Shown piece by piece: positions 10,285 to 22,691 of a stretch of 64,000 bases of DNA. The position numbers and the translations under genes are program-made. The stretch's first letter is position 1; each line of letters begins with the position of its first letter. Source of the stretch: Perkinsus olseni (lineage: Eukaryota > Perkinsozoa > Perkinsida > Perkinsidae); the NCBI GenBank assembly GCA_013115135.1, contig JABANP010000157.1, positions 39,837-103,836 of the forward strand, given 5' to 3'. The notes under the pieces are model-generated. The model had not been told where the DNA came from. It worked only from the letters and a program-made list of their open reading frames with translations, and did no database searches.

Positions 10285-13200
10285 ATGATGATCTGGAGCA
10301 GACGCCGTCTGTTTTGCACGACGACTAAGGTAACCGTTCTGCCATCGTCTGGAATCGCAGTCTCTAGGCACGCTTGATCTCGTCAGGCGCATGCTCCACT
10401 GTGCTTCGCTAGGCGACTGTTAGTGTTCCCTGATGGCAGGTTGCCTCGACTTCGACAACCGCAGGGAACAGCTGGAGCGCCAGAGATGCCTACGCTTGCC
10501 CGTCGCCAAAGGATCTTGTTAAACACTTGGATGAGGTGAGGCACTGCCGTACTCCTCCCCTACGAGGTCTCGGCCTATCCTGCAGTCTTCGATCATCCGC
10601 AGTATTGGGGGCCGTCGGGTGCGGTTGAGTTATTAAATTGACTGTCATTGCATCAATGTGTGATTATGTCAGTTTATTATTGGCCAAACTGATGCGAAGC
10701 GAGTCGTCGCTATCGCGGTGAGGGATCGATGGAGACGGCAGCAGATCGCCGACGCGGGTCTCAGGAAGGAACTGCTGCCAACCAAGTACGGGACAAGCTT
10801 CCTTTTCTCTTGGTCGTCATCAATGCTCTCCAGTATCCTTTTGGAGGGTCCATCAGGATGCGGCAAGACGGAAATCGCGAGGCGGCTGGCGGACGTTATC
10901 GGCGCGCCTCTAGTGAAGGTTGTGGCGACGAAGTAGAGTGGGCCTGCCTTCCTATCAAGAGCTCAGTTTCTCATCAAAGTATGGTCTCCGTGCACCCGGA
11001 GGGATTTCGAGGTACACTGAAGTCGGCTTCATTGGTGAAGATACTCAGACGATGATACATGAGCTGGCAGACTCTTCTTATGACATGGAACGGAAGAGAG
11101 TCATGTCAGAGGTCCAGGTAGGTGGCAGTCGGACTCCACGTTGGGAACGCCGAGCATTATGCGAAATGCTGAGGAAGGTCTCAATTGAGTGCTTGACTAT
11201 CTCAATCTGTTTCGCAATCCCGCATCCGCTTAACCTAAGTATAATGTGCGAGCATATATTTTTGGTGGACGTGCCGAGGTTTGAACTCGGGGCCTTCTGC
11301 ATGCAAAGCAGACGTGATACCACTACACCACACGCCCGTTGGGACTTATGTTCGTATTTCATACTCCGGGAAGCTGCCCATGGTCCCCCATACAATTCAT
11401 TTCGCTTGAGTATATTTAGTACAACCTTCCTGAAACATTCACGCGCTCATTGGTAGTGGGTGAGTGCCGTGTCACTGAGTAAAGTAACCAGACTTCCATG
11501 TCGCTGACAAGTACCGCGGCTATTCCCAGGTCGAGGCCAGACAACTTGCCATCGAAGCGGTTGCTAGAGCGTATCTATGCACTCCTGAAGGGACCGGAGA
11601 GGAGTCCGTGGCAGCAGCCAAGGTGGGCTGCACACTCTCAACCGTTCCGGTCGGTCAGTATTCAACAGTTTCCATCAGGACCTGATCGAGAAAGAGGATC
11701 CTCGAACCATGAGCATCGAGATCGAAATCGAGAGTCATCTGACGCATCCCGCGCCGCTCGATCCCAGCAGGCCTGGAGGCCTCTTCGATGGAGGCGGCAG
11801 CAGAGGCCGTAGAGGTCCGCAGAACCTTTGGATTCCCCGTCAGACAGCTGGACGCGTTGTATCGTCCGAGAGTGTCATGAATGGCGATTTTTGAAGCCGC
11901 GACTGCAGTGAGGTCTTGGCAAAAGCTGCTTGTTCCCCTCAGACCAAGCCCCGCCGCCCACCCCGGGGATCAACGTGACTGGTGAACGACAGCCGGACAG
12001 AGCGGGGCAAGCCCATTCGTACGGCGCGGAGGAAGCTCTGCGGTGGAGCAAGCTCACTGTACGGGACGCCATGGTAGGTCGGCGTCGCAATTCTCCTCGC
12101 TGGTGGACGGAGTCGTGATAGTCCACACTGATTCTTTGCCAGTCGCTCGTCACTGAACACTACGCCAGTACTCTCATACTCGACAGAGAGCCCGAGATAA
12201 GGGAACGTGCGCGAGTCACCTGCGAGGAGCGAGGGATGGTCTTCATTGATGAGTTCGATAAGCTCATCAGTGAAGAGCGGGAGGTGTGGTACTCTCCATT
12301 CGGTCTCAGCCACCGGTGATTTGGCGTCAGTGTCCCGCTGGCTTAGGTCGCTAGTGGGTTTGGATCGAAACGAAGAGGAGTACAGAAGGAGTTGCTCTCT
12401 CTCATAGAAGGGACGGTGGTAACAACTCCGAGACTCGGACGAATATCAACAGAGCATATCCTGTGAGTCGGCAAGTCCGATCTCCTTCACTCTGCACCAA
12501 GGTTTCGTACGCCTTCAGCGTGATGGAGCCATCTGATAGTCTGGTACTTCATCCCACCCGCAGGTTCATCTGTGCGGGAGCATTCACCACAGCGAAACCC
12601 GCCCAAATCATGCCGGAGCTGCAAGGCCGGTTGCCGATAAGGAGCGTCTTGAAGCCTCTGACCGCTGAGGATTTCATCCGCATACTAACGGGAATACGGT
12701 GAGTCGAACTACGTCCTCTATCAAGCTGGGCTGTGCCGTCGCTGGAAGTCATCAGAGGAGACCTCTCGGGGCCCTCGTCTGCGATTGAGAATGAGTGAAC
12801 CCGGTCGTTATCGAGCCGCCCAGGCTCGCAACAGGCCATTCCAGTGTTCGAAGCCAAAAAAGATGCAGGTCGCTCGCAGTGCAATTTGGCAGAAGCTTGG
12901 TTCGCTGTTGACTTAGTCGACTCGGGAGGCGTCGTGAAAATTTCTGCGAGGATGGTTGATGTACAGGACGGTTTCGCCCATGCTTTTTGGCGCGTATATG
13001 AGCATCCTCGAGGTACACGTTGCCGATGCAGCAGCAAGCTCTCCTGAAGGTCGAAGGAGTGGACCTTCAATTTGACGCTGACGCTCTCGAGGAAATCTCC
13101 AAGTGGGCCTCTCTCGACTGCTTCCTTTGATGTTTCCACGGGATGAGTGCGCTCCGAACACGAATAACATGCTTTCCATCGAACCCGAGCATAAGGCCGC

Positions 13201-13899
13201 GGGTGCCTGCTCGAGATATCCCCAGAGGCTGCCTGCTGGCGACTGTGGGATGAACTTAATTGCTGTCGTATTTGAAGGGCTGAGTGGTGATGAGTGGGCG
13301 TCGCCGACGCCGCGTCGGTCTGTCATTAAGTCTCTTGCGGTAGCGACTCGGAGTCCCCGACGTTCAACTTCGAGTGCCGGTCGAATCCGCCGTTCTCAGG
13401 AGTGCATTCGAGCTGAACCGTAGTTCAGCCAACACTGGTGCCCGGCGGCTGCAGAGCGTGATGAGCACCCTGTTGGAAGATATCAAGTGAGGCTCGTTGA
13501 CTAAGGCGTGTGATTCACACAGAATCCGCTGTCGATCCTGTGGTGGTATGGAACCTGATTGGGATCCGTCCCTCGGAACTACGGTGGAATTTTGAGTTCA
13601 ACGCGAGCGAATTATGCTCAGTCTGAAGTCGCATGGCCGGCGTCGGGCAGACGCTGCGTACGGTGGACGTGTGGCGACGCAACATGAGTCGCTTTTTGAG
13701 ATGATGATTATTCTGTCAGGTTCGAGGCGGGATCCGGGGGACCTTCAGTCGTCCGCATTGACAAGAACAGAGTAAGCGCGGTTTGTTACCTTTGAACATT
13801 TCTCATCCTGAGAAAGACGGAGTTGTGCTGTTGGATCAGGTTAAGGAGACGGTGGCAGCGTTGATGACCAAATCCGACCTCTCCAAATATGTCATCTAA
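10285..13899 (+). CDS. hslU: HslU (ClpY), mitochondrial ATPase of the HslVU protease
   Basis: AAA+ unfoldase that feeds substrates to the HslV peptidase. Fifteen exons join with consistent phase: 10285-10329, 10440-10535, 10673-10785, 10834-10932, 11012-11117, 11530-11622, 11679-11838, 11943-12073, 12143-12283, 12347-12462, 12564-12698, 13013-13102, 13400-13486, 13720-13771, 13840-13899 (about 507 residues; bacterial HslU is about 440). An Arg-rich, acid-free N-terminus ([15 protein letters not shown]) looks like a mitochondrial presequence. Family landmarks in order: IIGQTDAKR; Walker A GPSGCGKT (90-97); pore loop GFIG (123-126; GYVG in bacteria); a variable I-domain; Walker B VFIDEFDK (about 314-321); [10 protein letters not shown]; sensor-2 region NTGARRL (453-459); and the C-terminal tail SDLSKYVI that docks into HslV. 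Intron 5 (11118-11529) contains an antisense tRNA-Ala. The join around 11838/11943 is the least certain. Confidence 0.93.
11266..11337 (-). tRNA. tRNA-Ala (anticodon TGC), nested in an hslU intron
   Basis: Nearly identical to the tRNA at 9695-9766 (acceptor GGGCGTG, anticodon loop TTTGCAT) but with a compensated T-stem pair: CCGAG/CTCGG here against CCGGG/CCCGG there. It lies on the minus strand inside intron 5 of hslU. No CCA is encoded. Confidence 0.96.
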
Positions 13900-14911
13900 C
13901 GCTACTCTGATGTTGGCAGTTGCATGACGGCCTTTGGGCTGACAGTTTCTTGTGGTCGGGGTTGTTTGCGTTCAGTGCGGAGCCCTCAGGTATCATCGCA
14001 TAGAATTGACGATTGTGGATCGCCTAAACTCATCCCTCTTGCAACCAGATACATCGGGGCTAGCCCGACTAAGTTGTCTTACAGCGAAGTATAGTAGAAG
14101 TGGGGCGCCAATCTCTCCTCGGCCGCCAAGAGACCATGGACTTCCTCATCCTCTCTCGGCTTCTTCTCGCGACTATAATTCTATCTCGATGTTCTTGAGT
14201 GATGACAGCAGACGCTGGTCGGGTCTAGCGGAACGAGCTCAGATATCTCGGTGGAACGGCTACCGCCTACCATTTCTGTTGCCCGCAGCGTCCTCTTGAG
14301 TTCACGACAGATTGGTTCACATCTGCGCCTCTCCGCGATATCGAGGGGCGTGGAACGGGTGACGTCTTCCAGTCTTGCTGCAACACTACCGCCATCTCTG
14401 AGTAATCGAGACAGTCGAGAGGTCGTCCCGAGCTGTAGATTTACTTGATAAATAAAGGATAATAATAATTGATCCCATTGGAAAAATTTTATTAGATATA
14501 CTAATATCGATGAAACCAAAAAAAGTCTGCGAAAGAGACCGAAAACTTTTTCTCGCCTTTAACGAATAAATGCAGCAGAAAAGAGTGAGCCACTTGCCAC
14601 GTGATGGCGCGAGAACAGCAGTCGAGCAATTGAAGCAGCGGAGAGTCGAGCGGTTGTCCCAAACCATGGTCTACTGTAGGTCTATTGACAACAGTTATTC
14701 CAATAATGCTGCTGTCTTCATTTTGGCATAGCGACAGCACTTTTGCATGTAGCATCTTTCCGTTACATACTGAGTACCGCTGCTGCTTTCACGTGGCATA
14801 GTGGCCTCATTTCTGCATTCCTGCGTTTCTGTCGTTACAGACTGCTGTATTACCAACAGCCCGATAGTTATCTTACGAGAAGATAGCGTCGATTCGACTG
14901 TCCAAAGAAGC
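13900..14911. other. Intergenic, nothing supported
   Basis: Between the stop of hslU and the end of the convergent minus-strand ankyrin gene. Open frames on both strands are short and show no domain. An AT-rich stretch with A and T runs lies around 14440-14580. Confidence 0.5.
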
Positions 14912-17130
14912 TTACACGCTCAACAGTAGTTTGACAGTGTCGGTCTCGCACGCAAAGGCCGCCCAGTGAAGAGGGGTGTGGCCGATGCTGTCCCTCTCCA
15001 GCACGTCAGCGCGATGCCTCAGCAGCGTCCGAACGACGTCACAGCTGTTGGGTTCTGAGGAAGGCCGGATGGCAGGGACGACGAGGTAGCCGCAGGCTTT
15101 TTACGCTGGCAGGCGGCATGCAACGGAGTCACCAGAGACATGTCTTGCTTGTTCGGATCAGCACACTTCCTGAACTCAGGCGTTGTGAAGGATTTATCAA
15201 AGCGCAAGTACTGCGTACTCGAGCAACTCTCCGACGGCCTTCGTGTCATGCTCGTATGCAGCCACGTGCAAGTCGGTGATTCCAAAGGCTCCAAGTTGAT
15301 CATGGATCGACGGTCGGCGGTTGGCCATGCAATGAGGGCAACCCTCTGTGGTCCCTCAGGGAGGGAATAGTAGGAACCAAACATAGTAGCCTCTACTCAC
15401 AGCAGAGCTTCATGTAGTGGAACAATGGTCACAATGCGACGACTTCGGACGACTCAGCATCGTCTGACTCGGAACGCTGCAGTTCTCCCTAGCAGCCGGT
15501 ACGCCTCCAGCGTGGCATCGCTCATCCCGTCAAGCCGCTGCTCGACGGGGCTCGTGAACCTCGACTGATCGACCCATACCTCCGGAGTCGGGCCTAGAGA
15601 CACAACAGAAGTCCTGCGGGATATCTCTGCCATGACCCTAGCGCAGTGGCACGCACCTGTCAGCCTCAGTCTCCTCCTCGTCCTCTCGAGACTCGGCATC
15701 TGGCCTGAACGTGGGGTCAAAATTAAACAAAAGTGACAACACCCGCGTACCCGCCCCATTCGTTCTCGTAGTCACCGACGTTGAAGACTTCCTCCTCTCC
15801 CGAAGGCGGTCGGTCCACTAGTGTTTGGAAGGACCGTCTGCTCTTAGAGCAATCCGGGCTGAAACTGGCTTCAAACTTAGCGACCAGTTCGGCGCGCTTT
15901 TGCCGCCTTCTCTCAGCATCCCGGTGGAGCCGATCGGAAATGGCGCTAGCAGATTTCGAAGGGGTTATCGCGCCGAACGAGTTGCGATTGAAGGCCCCCT
16001 GTTCGAACGCGCCGTCGTCTCTGGCGTCGGTCGGTCGCGTCTCGGTAGAGCCTTTCGCTGGCCGTGGCCGCCCGATCCGGACTCAAGCTTGAGTCGCCAC
16101 CGAGAATCCTCGGAGAGAAGGGGCACTGCGCCGCCTGCCGCCGCTGCTCCTCCTGACGCTTCTGTTCAGCGTCGGCAATCCTACGCTCCCGTTGTTTCAC
16201 GGCGTCCGAATAGAGGCGGTCGAATATCCGTTGGCATTCAGCTCTGGAAGCCACTAGTCGTCGAGGGCCACCGTCAGAGTCGTCCGTCGAGTGATTGGTC
16301 GAGTATGGCTGAGGAGATGACGGAAACTTGACCAATCTCGTAGAGGAAGACGTACATCTGCAGCGTCGAGCTCCGGCTCTTCCGCAGCAGGCTCTTGCGT
16401 TCCGCTAATGGCATCCCTGAATGGTGGATTGGAGGCTGGGGGTATCCTTATGCTTCCGTACTTGCTCCGAGAACCGCGCATGTGTGACGCCAGCTGTGCT
16501 GCCAGTGACCGCAGGAGCCGATAGAAGCGCACACAGATGCCTGACACAAAAGCTGTCCCCGTACACAGAGGCGAGGGCGAGCTACCTTCAACAGCACTAC
16601 GCTGCATCCGCCTTAGGTGATGCAAAAGCCGGACCTCTCTTTCCGCTTCACACTCTTCGGTTGAGGTACTTGCAGGTGCATTGAGGAGGCTAACGAGGGC
16701 TGACACGTCCGCGACGTCCAGCGAGATGTCGGTCGGGCTCTGAGGGCGAGAGGATCTATCACCAGGCGACTGAGCATTGCGAGCATTGAGCGGCAGCTGA
16801 TGCGATGTCGTAGATTTGGGCCTCGTACCCCGGTGGTATCATCTCGGGGTGGTGTGGTATCAAAAATGGGCAGCTTGATGACATGCGTGCCTTCAGAGTT
16901 CCTCGCGAGGAGCTGATTGTCTCCCTTGGTTCGACTGGCTAGCAAGTCAAGAGACAGGGCCTGAGTGAGGTAGAGTAACACCGAGGAACCTTCCGCTCGA
17001 CACGTCGATCTACCCTGTTGGCGAGGGAATTCTCAAAGTCGCTGTATCCAGTGGTCAGAGCATCGTAACATGTACGCTCGTTACTAAAGGGAGACCTCGG
17101 CTTGGGTTTCCGCCGTCGGGGAGCGGACAT
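14912..17130 (-). CDS. Charged coiled-coil protein with C-terminal ankyrin repeats
   Basis: Minus-strand gene with many short introns. It probably starts at the ATG at 17130 (MSAPRRRKPKPRSPF). Further exons include LPLNARNAQSPGDRSS (about 16740-16790) and three basic repeats of the form RLYxDAxxRRxxR: RIFDRLYSDAVKQRERR near 16210, ERLYRDATDRRQRRRR near 16040 and DRLHRDAERRRQKRAEL near 15900. Toward the C-terminus three ankyrin-type units are readable: ITDLHVAAYEHDTKAVGELL, ADPNKQDMSLVTPLHAACQ (15100-15170) and IGHTPLHWAAFACETDTVKL (about 14920-14990). Ankyrin repeats mediate protein binding; no enzymatic domain is seen. The chain stops at 14912, unless GTGTAAG there is another donor. The N-terminal and ankyrin halves could be separate genes, since some joins around 15400-15800 were not verified. 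Confidence 0.62.
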
Positions 17131-18173
17131 GAAGGTCGCGCCACAACGCTAGTCTCTGATAATATGCCACCACCACTGGTGGTCCTCCGAGAGCAGCCAG
17201 GCGGATGCAGGAGAGTCGGGAGGCGAACGAAACAACCCGCGAGTCCGTGTAGAGACTTGTGCTCACGACAGCTTTCTAACATGCTACCGTCAACCTGCTG
17301 TTACTCTCCGGTTGAGGATGATTCGTATGAGCGGACAGTCCCAGGCAGCCTACGGGGGAGCACAGAGGGGAATTAGAGAGCTCGGAGTTCAACGATACGG
17401 CATCACACCGACAGGACGGTGGGGCTCTGGCAGACCTGAGAACCTACTCATCGTCGTGGTCCGGAGGAGGCGGCCGCCCTCGCGGAGCTGCATCGGGGAG
17501 GTGACCGAAGTGACCGTACTTGGCAATTCTCTGTTGTCTCGAAACCTATTTAAAGAGGGACGACAGGACCATCGACTCCACTAGGGTCCCGTAAATGCCA
17601 TCGAGAATAGATAAGCGAGCAGATCTGCGTGAGGACGAGCGAGAAGGTCGGATGAGGAGTTGGGAGGCCGTCATACCTCGAGTATTGAGACAACAGGCGG
17701 TGGTTTGGGTGGAGGAGGTAAGGTGGGCAGATGAGCCACGCAGGGCTCCACGGATCGCTGGTCATCCTGAAGGAGATCGTCGCACCAGCTGCAACTGAAG
17801 TACACGGTCCTACTTGTCTCCCTTCGTTCGAACGGCCTATTGTCTTTGCAGGCGGCAACTTCATCGATGGCAGTGTCCTCAGGAGATTCTCTCCGCCGAT
17901 GGGCAAAGAGAAGGGTATGTGGGACCGGTCTATCCTCACCTCGTTCAGGTTAACGCCGAACTCCTGATCTCAGAAGAACCAAGTAATGACCCTGGAGACT
18001 GCTGTTCTGTTGCGCTCGACAGGCGAGTGGTCACTTTCGGAGCTCTGTGCATGCTCCGCTTCAAGGCTTCCCTTCGGAGGGCCTCCAGTGCCTCCAGTTC
18101 GATCCCTCGGACGCGGTCGGCTGCGGTGACGCCTACCAGCGCGAGGTGGTCTAGGGCCTTCATCGCAGCGCTG
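17131..18173. other. No gene supported
   Basis: Between two minus-strand genes. Open frames occur on both strands (for example a 130-codon minus frame at 17550-17939), but none shows a domain or consistent splicing. It may hold 5' exons of the ankyrin gene. Confidence 0.4.
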
Positions 18174-20472
18174 CTACCCTTGACGCCGTTCGAAGTAGTT
18201 GGCATCGACTCCTGCTTCCCGCATCTTATGCTCTAGAATGAAGAGCACCTGAGGTCGAAGCTGGCAAGATTCAAAATTGCTCCGCGATGATACTCACCTC
18301 ATCAGCTAGGGCATCAACTTTCTGCTCGTACCAGTCGATCCTGGACGCAAGTGACTGGATGTAGATTGGAATCCGGTTCACATCACGCGCCTTTGGTTCG
18401 CCTACAGAGCCGTAGCAGAGTACTCGCGCGAAAAATTGAAGACAATAGCCGCAAAGTCCCACCTCGAACCTTGGCGCATCCGTGCAAGAACTCATCGCGA
18501 TTGACCTCGCCATCTCCATCAGCGTCGAGGCACTCAAAGACTCGGTTCAAGTCATTGACTGGCATGTTGATCTCCGCTAAGAGCGAGATGATTTTTGGAT
18601 TGTTTGCCGCTTCCTGAGAGGGTGAAGGCCTCGGTGTCAGATCGCCGGCGATCGTTTTTAGAGGCCCCTGTAACCGCTAGGACGACTACACTGCAGCGGC
18701 CTGAGCTCACAGGCACAACCTATTACTACCAGAGGTCATGCATAAGAGACCTCATCGATCGAACTCCGGTCTCAGGGACGCTGGTTATCGTGAGCTAGCT
18801 TACATCAAGCTCCTCTTTGTCAAGTTTGCCATTCTCATCAACATCAATTTCTTCAAAGATTCTTCTCAGCTTCAGCATGACCTTGGCCTGTGCTCGAGAT
18901 TTCTGTATCTTCAATTGCTTGTCATTCGCCTGATAGAAGAGCCGTCAAAGAAGATCCCGTCGCTCGGCCGGCGGTAGTCACCTTGGCGGCGTCGATGGCG
19001 TTGTTGACAATGGAAGAGAGCATAACGTTGAGGATTGCATACGCTGTGATGAAAAGGTATGGCAGGAAAAAGAGCCACATGACGGGGTAAGTTCGACCCA
19101 CCGGCCGGGCTATGCTGACCATCCAGTGGTCCTGCGTTGTAACTTGAAACAGCGTCAACAAGCCTGCCCAGGGAGTACCAAAATACTCGTAGGTGTCGAA
19201 GTACTCGTAGGGTTCGGCGGTGAGGCGATTGGTGAAGGACCAAGCATTCGACTGGCCGAGGACCATTCTCAAGATGATAGCGCAGACCCATGTTAGTGAG
19301 AACAGCAGCAGCGCCACCCAGGCAAGGGTTTTGAGCATCGCAATGACGCCAGTGAAGACCAGCCAGAGCTCTCGGAAGAATCTCAGTAAGCGGACCATTC
19401 TGATGAGACGAATCATCCGCACTAAGCGAAGACTCAGGAGAGACTTCAGGGCGGAATCGGACAAGATGAAAGTTTCGATGATGGTCTTGATGACGAGGAC
19501 GCAGTCGAAGATATTGAAGGCGCTGCTGAAGTATTCGGCGCGATTGTAGTAGATTCTGACGGTGAGCTCGGCTATGTATATCAGTACAAAGAAGATGTTC
19601 AGAGTCTCGAAGACGAGGTGGTGAGGGTCTTCAGCGTCGGTTTGGATTCCTGCAGGGAGGGTTCCTGCGCCATTGCGCTCACAGCCGCTGCCCTACCGAT
19701 CTCGATAGCGTTGAGGGCTATTATCACTCCCATCATCGCGTTGAACCAAGGACGCTCGCAAATTGGCAACTTGTTCTCGGGGACGGTATCTTGTGAGGGG
19801 ACGAGGGAACTTTACGGGTGCATGGAACCTGGGGCGCTGATAGTACCCTTCTTCTGGGTGGCCAGTATTTGTTTTTTCGGAGTCTCCAGAGCGCCCGTCG
19901 ACGAGTGGAGCTGAGTAGCGAGCTGAAAGGGCCAGAGTCAAACGGCAGCGGCGGCAGCTCGATTGGTCCCCACTGCGTTGTGCCTTCTCGAAAGGTGCGG
20001 ATCCGCGAATGTGACCGCAGCCTGTGCCATGACGGGAATTCAGAGGAAGCACATCCGCTGCGAGAGCTCGGCTGTCTCCATGGGCACTCTCTGTGACAAC
20101 GCTAGTCGGAGGAAACATTGTGAAACGATGAACTCAGGCATCATGTAACATGCAAGTGAGCATCAGCGAGCAGACTTGACGCTCTTTCCAACTTCGAGGA
20201 TGCCGGGTTGATGCGGTTGCCGTTTTCCTCTCGTAGCGCAGGAGAGTCAGCTCCTGAGTCAGCTCATCACGCTCTCGCCCTGGATGCAGTCCTACTACCT
20301 GCTGGACAGAGCCAATGCCACGGCGCACCTCGTGTAAACTCTCTCGGTCGATGGCTTCGATTCGGGACAGCATCTCCAGGGCTCGTCGAACGGCAAGGCT
20401 GGAAGAGGATTGAAGGGAATCCTGTTGTTCCAGTATCTTCACGCCAGCCTGGAGAGCGAGCGCCCGCAGCAT
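18174..20472 (-). CDS. Single-domain voltage-gated cation channel with two EF-hands
   Basis: Plasma-membrane ion channel of the voltage-gated superfamily (NaV/CaV/EukCat-like, one 6-TM domain). Exons that join in phase on the minus strand: 18174-18248, 18298-18401, 18463-18613, 18804-18929, 18982-19649, 19697-19789 and 19847 to about 19922. S1: WFNAMMGVIIALNAIEIG; S2: IFFVLIYIAELTVRIYY; S3: FNIFDCVLVIKTIIE; S4: RLVRMIRLIRMVRLLR, with an Arg at every third position; pore loop: LFQVTTQDHW, with a single Asp; S6: LFFLPYLFITAYAILNVML. The cytoplasmic tail has two canonical EF-hand loops, DVDENGKLDKEE and DADGDGEVNRDE, then a helix ending in NYFERRQG. The channel probably senses both voltage and calcium. 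A coiled-coil-rich exon at 20134-20472 (VRRALEMLSRIEAIDRESL) may be its N-terminus or belong to an upstream gene. Confidence 0.85.
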
Positions 20473-20516
20473 TCCGCTTACAACAGTGATCTAGATAGTT
20501 TGAGGAGGGCTGATAG

Positions 20517-22300
20517 TCAACCATATGCCGCTCCGACCAGGCCCTGTAGGTTTAATTGGATCCCAGAAAGTGTCGCCATCACGAGTCTTGTGTAGGCCGC
20601 AGGATCGCCACCTCCCTCAGCAGGGCTTTCAGTGAGGTCCTCGTCCAGCATGGACTCGCCCTCGAAACATAGTCCTTCGCCAGGGAGTAAGATCACGAGC
20701 AGGAAGAGGCGCGACACCCCGACGATGCCTCCGCCCTTCAACCTGGCCTCGTTAGACAGGGCCATCGGGATGAATACTGATGGGCCTCACTCGCGAGAGA
20801 TTACGACTCTCTTTTCATCCCCCGGCTGTCAACCATGCCATCATCTCCCCTAGCGCGCAGCTCGTTCGCAATACGCCCCGCCATTCCACATGTTATGATC
20901 TACGGGAGGCCCTACAGTTCGCCGACGGCCGCAGGGGTGCCTACGTCATCTCCAGCGACTCTTCGACCACTCGCAGCCCACAACAGGTCCGCTCTATCGA
21001 CCGTTTCGCACAGGGCGCGCATCCACCTACCCAGACCGTAGCCTGAGGGCGGCGCCATAAGCGACTCGGATATTACTGCTGCACATAGGAGCAATGATGC
21101 GCCAAGATACCCTCAAGCTGGCCCTTTTGGCCCTCGTCCTCCAGCAAGCGACGTATGGTCTCCGTATTCTTCAGTAGCCGACCCGTATCTGGTGAGGGCC
21201 GGGAGGGGTCCATACATCACCAGATAAACGCTTGCTAATACAGTAACGCGAGATCATGAGGCCACCATGCCACATGGGAGCAGCAGCTATACTCAGTGCG
21301 TGTCGGAGAGAATGCAACGCGGAATAGTGAGGCCACTATGCCGTTGAAGCATATAGCCGCTTGAGTGCCTAGAAGGTTCTGATTCAGAAGAAGCCTAGCT
21401 GAGCAGATGTGCATGTGCGCACCGCACGACTTCAAGTTATTCCAATTTGGTCGACTACTGCCGCGAGTCTCTGCGGGCAATGACGACGAAACGCTCTACC
21501 ACACCCGCCCCGCCTCGCGTCTCAACGATGGTCGCCCCGGCTACTACGCCTAGCATAACTCTCCATGGCGCCCACCACCATTGGGTCCTCAACTACGATA
21601 ACCTCAGGTGGCTGTCCCCATCCTTGCGAGTAGTTCCCATCGTCCGCTGGAAGTGTCTGCGTTGACGCGTCAGTTAAGGGCGGTAAGTAGGAGCCTTTGC
21701 GAAGCTAATGAAGCACCTACCCCTTCATGCACGTACCCCTGCGGGTCGAAGGACTCACTCACGAGCTGTCCACACCGCTCCTTATCCTGGCATCTTAGAT
21801 GCCTGCTTACATGGTCTTGGAGGCGCTTTTGGGAGGGGCATCATGTAACTGGGCTGAACATAAGACCTTGGCCTCGAATACAGTCTTGCAGGGGGATTCT
21901 ACCAGAGGGGAAATTCGATACGATGCCCCGGCTGATGATGGTCATTCAGTACCTGTCCCATATCCAGAGCTCGTGTGGGGCCTGCTGAAGCTGCTACCAA
22001 TGCCCGGCTACGGTATGTTGAGCCAGCGGGATGTTACTCAGAAGAGATGGCGGGAGCTGCACGCTCGAGGGCACTCTTGGCCAGCTTCGCCGCCGCTGCT
22101 GGAGGTTCTGGAGACATTCCGCAGCAGTGAGAGACTGGGAGCTGGAAGACACTGACGAAGCCGCCAAGTAAAACTTCGGTGTCGGGTGCTCGGAAGCGTA
22201 TCCGGCACAGTCCGTTCTTGAGTGATCCCTTCCGGAGGGCCGGACACTCCCAAGACTCCTCTCAGTAAAGTGCCTCCGAGCGAATAACCGCACACCCTTG
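20517..22300 (-). CDS. Minus-strand exons of unknown gene (possibly channel N-terminus)
   Basis: Several minus-strand open stretches look coding but were not joined: LLKNTETIRRLLEDEGQKGQ (about 21120-21180), DDGNYSQGWGQPPEVIVVED (about 21570-21640), PEPPAAAAKLAKSALERA (about 22050-22110) and a stretch near 20600-20760 with EGESMLDEDLTESPAEGGGD. They are helical or acidic, with no known domain. They could form the long cytosolic N-terminus of the channel downstream, or a separate gene. Boundaries are approximate. Confidence 0.35.
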
Positions 22301-22691
22301 AGTCAAGTGAGGAGATCAGGTGTGCAAGAGTGCGAGACAGATAGGCGATAGGCTTGCCTCAACTCACATGTGGTGGTTTGAAGTCATCAGCCTGGCTGTG
22401 AGAACCCCCTCTTGAATGCATCACGAGCAATCGTCTCCGCCAAAACCCCAAGTACCTGTAACACCTCCTTACATCAACGAATGCTTCACTGCCGCTGTTG
22501 AGTTGAAATCGCGCGCGCCCGAAAATCATTCGGCCGCACGCAGACGGTGGTCTGTGCGTACAGGACATGGAAGCTGTCGAGAACCGTGACACTAAAAGTT
22601 CTACCGGAAATCATCGCTTTATTGAGGCGATATGAGACTCTGCTGTTTTAGTTTGTTTATCCCCCGATCGAAGGTCGGTTTTCGCAGTTCC

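Noticed and set aside
12549..13139. 196-codon minus-strand ORF
   Set aside because: It lies antisense across hslU exons and introns and has no domain; the plus-strand hslU exons fit by phase and homology.
15825..16331. 168-codon plus-strand ORF
   Set aside because: Antisense shadow of the RLYxDA-repeat exons of the minus-strand ankyrin/coiled-coil gene.
22632..22691. Upstream in-frame ATG of transporter copy 1
   Set aside because: The 20 extra residues have no counterpart in the other copies, and the sisters start at the position equivalent to 22692.
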